A stretch of 64,000 nucleotides of DNA from Galactobacter sp052108535 (GTDB lineage Bacteria > Actinomycetota > Actinomycetes > Actinomycetales > Micrococcaceae): positions 1 to 64,000 of the forward strand of contig JBQDZM010000006.1 of the NCBI GenBank assembly GCA_052108535.1. The letters are read 5' to 3'. Positions 61,717-64,000 of the stretch are shown here, in pieces. The first letter of the stretch is position 1, and each line of letters begins with the position of its first letter. Position numbers and translations under genes: made by a program. The notes under the pieces are model-generated. The model had not been told where the DNA came from. It searched no databases and saw only the letters and a list, made by a program, of their open reading frames with translations.

Positions 61717-63084
61717 ATGAGCACGTTCAATCTGCCTGATGTCGGGGAAGGGCTCACCGAGGCCGATCTGGTCCAGTGGAAGGTCGCCGTCGGGGACACC
61801 GTGGGTGTGAATCAGGTCCTCGTTGAGATCGAAACCGCCAAATCCCTCGTGGAACTGCCCAGCCCGTACGCGGGCACCGTCACGGCGCTGCGCGCCGCGG
61901 AGGGCGTCACGCTGGAGGTCGGTGCGCCGCTGATTGACATCGCGGTGGCCGGAGAACTGCCCGACGGCGGGGAGTCGGCTCCCGCCGCCACCCCCGGCTC
62001 CGCCGAGGCCGCAGACGCGACCCCTGGCCCGTTGGTCGGGTCCGGTCCGGTGGCGGACCCTGTGAAGCGCCGGGCCCGCGTGCGGCGAGGCGCGGGCGGA
62101 ACGGGCACCGCGTCGTCGGGCACTGGTGCGCCTGCGGCCGAGGCCAAGAAGGCGGTGAAGGCCAAGCCGCCCGTCAGGGCGCTGGCCAAGCAGCTGGGGG
62201 TGGACCTGAGCCTGGTCACGCCCACTGGTAGCCACGGCGAGGTGACCCGGGACGATCTGGCCGATTACGCCGACCGTCGTCTGCGCTCCGCCTCCGCCTC
62301 GGCGCCCACACAGGAGTACGACCACGGCCGGGAGGCGCTCTCCGCCGCATTCGGCGAGGGTACGTGGACCGAACCCACCGACGGCGTGGAGCACGTCAGG
62401 GTCAAGGGGGTGCGGAAGGCGACCGCAGCCGCCATGGTCTCCAGCGCCTTCACCGCGCCGCACGTCTCCCTGTTCGTGGACGTGGACGCCACCCGCACCA
62501 TGGAGTTTGTGCAGCGCCTGAAGAAGGCCCGCGACTTCCAAGGCGTGAAGGTCACGCCGCTGCTGGTGGTCGCCAAGGCCGTGATCTGGGCGGCTCAACG
62601 CAACCCGCAGATCAACGCCTCCTGGGTGGACACGCCGGACGGTGCCGAGATCCAGGTCAAGAGCTTCGTGAACCTCGGCATCGCCGCGGCGACGCCGCGC
62701 GGACTCGTGGTGCCCAACATTAAGAACGCCAACGAGATGTCCATGAAGGAACTCGCCAAGGCGCTGGAGCACCTGGCGGGCCGGGCCCGCGAGGGGAAGA
62801 CGTCTCCCGCCGAAATGCGCGACGGCACGGTGTCCATCACCAACGTGGGCACCCTCGGCATCGACACCGGAACGCCCATCATCAACCCGGGCGAGTGCGG
62901 CATCATCGCCTTCGGCACCGTGCGGCAACGCCCGTGGGTCGTGGACGGCGAGGTGGTGCCCCGCTACGTGACCACCGTGGGCGGCTCGTTCGATCACCGC
63001 GTGGTGGACGGCGACCAGTGCGCCCGCTTCCTGGCGGACGTGGCCTCGATCCTGGAGGAGCCCGCGCTGCTGCTGGACTACTGA
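61717..63084 (+). CDS. Dihydrolipoamide acyltransferase (E2) of a 2-oxoacid dehydrogenase
   Basis: The 455-residue protein has one N-terminal lipoyl domain with the lipoylated Lys in IETAKSLVELPSPY (about residue 43). An Ala/Pro/Gly-rich linker leads to a peripheral subunit-binding domain (VRALAKQLGVDLSLVTPTGS). The catalytic acyltransferase domain ends with the active-site SFDHRVVDGDQCARFL. A single lipoyl domain suits a branched-chain or small pyruvate complex. No E3 (dihydrolipoyl dehydrogenase) gene is in the window. The last codons and stop fall within a 19-bp tandem repeat. Confidence 0.94.
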   Translation: MSTFNLPDVGEGLTEADLVQWKVAVGDTVGVNQVLVEIETAKSLVELPSPYAGTVTALRAAEGVTLEVGAPLIDIAVAGELPDGGESAPAATPGSAEAADATPGPLVGSGPVADPVKRRARVRRGAGGTGTASSGTGAPAAEAKKAVKAKPPVRALAKQLGVDLSLVTPTGSHGEVTRDDLADYADRRLRSASASAPTQEYDHGREALSAAFGEGTWTEPTDGVEHVRVKGVRKATAAAMVSSAFTAPHVSLFVDVDATRTMEFVQRLKKARDFQGVKVTPLLVVAKAVIWAAQRNPQINASWVDTPDGAEIQVKSFVNLGIAAATPRGLVVPNIKNANEMSMKELAKALEHLAGRAREGKTSPAEMRDGTVSITNVGTLGIDTGTPIINPGECGIIAFGTVRQRPWVVDGEVVPRYVTTVGGSFDHRVVDGDQCARFLADVASILEEPALLLDY

Positions 63085-63123
63085 GCTAGTGGTGGACCGC
63101 TGAGTCGCTGCTGGACTAGGGGT
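63067..63123. repeat. 19-bp x3 imperfect tandem repeat at the E2 gene 3' end
   Basis: Units start at 63067 (CTGCTGCTGGACTACTGAG), 63086 (CTAGTGGTGGACCGCTGAG) and 63105 (TCGCTGCTGGACTAGGGGT). The first contains the final codons and TGA stop of the E2 gene; the others continue downstream. Confidence 0.75.
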
Positions 63124-63141
63124 GCTGCCGCACTCCTCAGT

Positions 63142-64000
63142 TCAGACCGGCGTCGGCGCGTCCTCCCCGGCCAACACGGCCAGGACGTTCTGCGCAGCCA
63201 GGTTCGCCATGGCGGTCCGGGTCTCCACGGTCGCGGACCCCAGGTGCGGGGCTAAGGACACATTCTCCAGGTCGAGCAGGCCCGGCTCCACGAGGGGTTC
63301 GTTCTCGTAGACGTCCAGGCCGGCACCTGCGATGATCCCGTCACGCAGCGCCACGGCCAGGGCGGCTTCGTCCACGATTGGACCCCGGGCTGTGTTGATC
63401 AGGTACGCCGAATCCTTCATGGCGGCGAACTGTTTCGCGCCCAGCAGGTGATGCGTTTGCGGGGTGAAGGGGCAGTGCACTGAGACCACGTCGGAGATCG
63501 CGAGGAGCTCGTCGAGGTCCACCCGGCGGGCGTCGAGCTCCTGCTCCACCTCCGCAGGCTGTGCCGAACGGGACTGATACACGATCTTCATGCCGAAGGC
63601 CTTGGCCCGTCTGGCGGTGGCGCGGCCGATGCCACCCATGCCGATCACGCCTAAGGTCTTACCCTGTAGGCCCGCACCGAGCAGGAAGAACATGCCCCAC
63701 TTCCAGGACGCTCCCGAGCGGATCAGGCGGTCACCCTCAGCCAGCCGACGCGTGGCCATGAGCGTGAGGCCAAAGGCGATGTCTGCCGTGGCCTCGGTGA
63801 GCACGCCGGGGGTGTTGGTGGCCTGCACTCCGCGGTCCTTGCAGGCGGCCACGTCGATGTTGTCGTAGCCCACGGCAACGTTGGCGACGACCTTCAGTTG
63901 CGGGCCTGCGGCGTCGAGGAACTCGGCATCCACTTTCTCGGTGAGGAGGGTGGCGATGGCGTCTGCCCCGGCAGCGCGGTGCAGAAGTTCCTCACGGGGA
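63142..64000 (-). CDS. D-2-hydroxyacid dehydrogenase (glyoxylate/hydroxypyruvate reductase-like), 5'-truncated by window edge
   Basis: The frame is open to the right edge, so the N-terminus is missing. Visible parts include VVANVAVGYDNIDVAACKDR, the NAD(P) loop LGVIGMGGIGRATARRAKAF, SDVVSVHCPFTPQTHH, the catalytic Arg in LINTARGPIVDEAAL, the Glu in DVYENEPLVEPGL and the His in SLAPHLGSATVETR. These are the three catalytic residues of the D-isomer-specific dehydrogenases. Substrate is likely glyoxylate/hydroxypyruvate or a related 2-oxoacid. It converges on the E2 gene. Confidence 0.92.
   Translation of the reverse strand, partial: PREELLHRAAGADAIATLLTEKVDAEFLDAAGPQLKVVANVAVGYDNIDVAACKDRGVQATNTPGVLTEATADIAFGLTLMATRRLAEGDRLIRSGASWKWGMFFLLGAGLQGKTLGVIGMGGIGRATARRAKAFGMKIVYQSRSAQPAEVEQELDARRVDLDELLAISDVVSVHCPFTPQTHHLLGAKQFAAMKDSAYLINTARGPIVDEAALAVALRDGIIAGAGLDVYENEPLVEPGLLDLENVSLAPHLGSATVETRTAMANLAAQNVLAVLAGEDAPTPV

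Noticed and set aside
61558..62997. 479-codon minus-strand frame opposite the E2 gene
   Set aside because: His/Gly/Arg-rich shadow sequence; the plus strand encodes an E2 with all expected domains.

Overview
The window comes from a high-GC Gram-positive genome, most likely an actinobacterium of the order Micrococcales (Micrococcaceae-like). Codons are strongly G/C-ending, genes are tightly packed with ATGA/GTGA overlaps, and several families are typical of Actinobacteria: DUF222/HNH, YhgE/Pip, CsoR, HtaA, WXG100 and dual FemABX genes. The genus cannot be fixed from sequence alone. The record is a draft scaffold with three 100-N gaps (16258-16357, 54857-54956, 56827-56926). No rRNA, tRNA, CRISPR array, intact insertion sequence or prophage was recognised.

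Layout. 1-9.3 kb: partial DUF222 protein, DUF1697 protein, HrpB helicase, a YhgE/Pip membrane protein with its TetR regulator and a 31-bp operator, and small membrane proteins. 9.3-14.9 kb: GntR plus CynX-type MFS pair with its own operator and a candidate iron box, then a copper operon csoR-copZ-copA behind two CsoR boxes. 14.9-21 kb: a cell-wall cluster with two FemABX transferases and a D-aspartate-ligase-like ATP-grasp enzyme, followed by a GNAT enzyme and a TPM-like membrane protein. 21-29.7 kb: housekeeping and redox genes (trpF, aldo-keto reductase, SDR, rlmN, thioredoxin, MpaB-like, aminotransferase). 29.7-32.5 kb: a decaying accessory patch with a GIY-YIG gene cut by one amber codon, a broken unknown gene, an internally deleted BKACE-like gene and a MazEF-like toxin-antitoxin pair. 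32.5-36.8 kb: a linearmycin-resistance-like ABC exporter with a DesK/DesR-type two-component system, then a TauE/SafE exporter. 37-43.8 kb: a complete peptide/nickel-class ABC importer coupled to an NtaA/DszA-family flavin monooxygenase. 43.9-48.2 kb: an iron-siderophore ABC importer behind an iron box. 48.1-53.9 kb: an AHSA1 gene remnant, a carnitine-acyltransferase-family enzyme, purB, a WXG100-like protein with a fused WXG/alpha-beta hydrolase, and a holin-like protein. 54-58 kb: a large HtaA-domain, Ig-like, wall-anchored protein interrupted by two gaps. 58.2-64 kb: an aromatic/histidinol-phosphate-type aminotransferase, the E1alpha-E1beta-E2 subunits of a 2-oxoacid dehydrogenase, and a partial 2-hydroxyacid dehydrogenase.

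Themes. Iron (siderophore importer, HtaA protein, three DtxR/IdeR-like boxes), cell-wall cross-bridge synthesis, and metal and envelope stress export account for most of the regulated genes. The most interesting candidates for new biology are the WXG100/hydrolase pair, the FemABX/ATP-grasp bridge cluster, the HtaA/Ig surface protein, and a recurring pattern of short tandem duplications at the 3' ends of genes, often including the stop codon.
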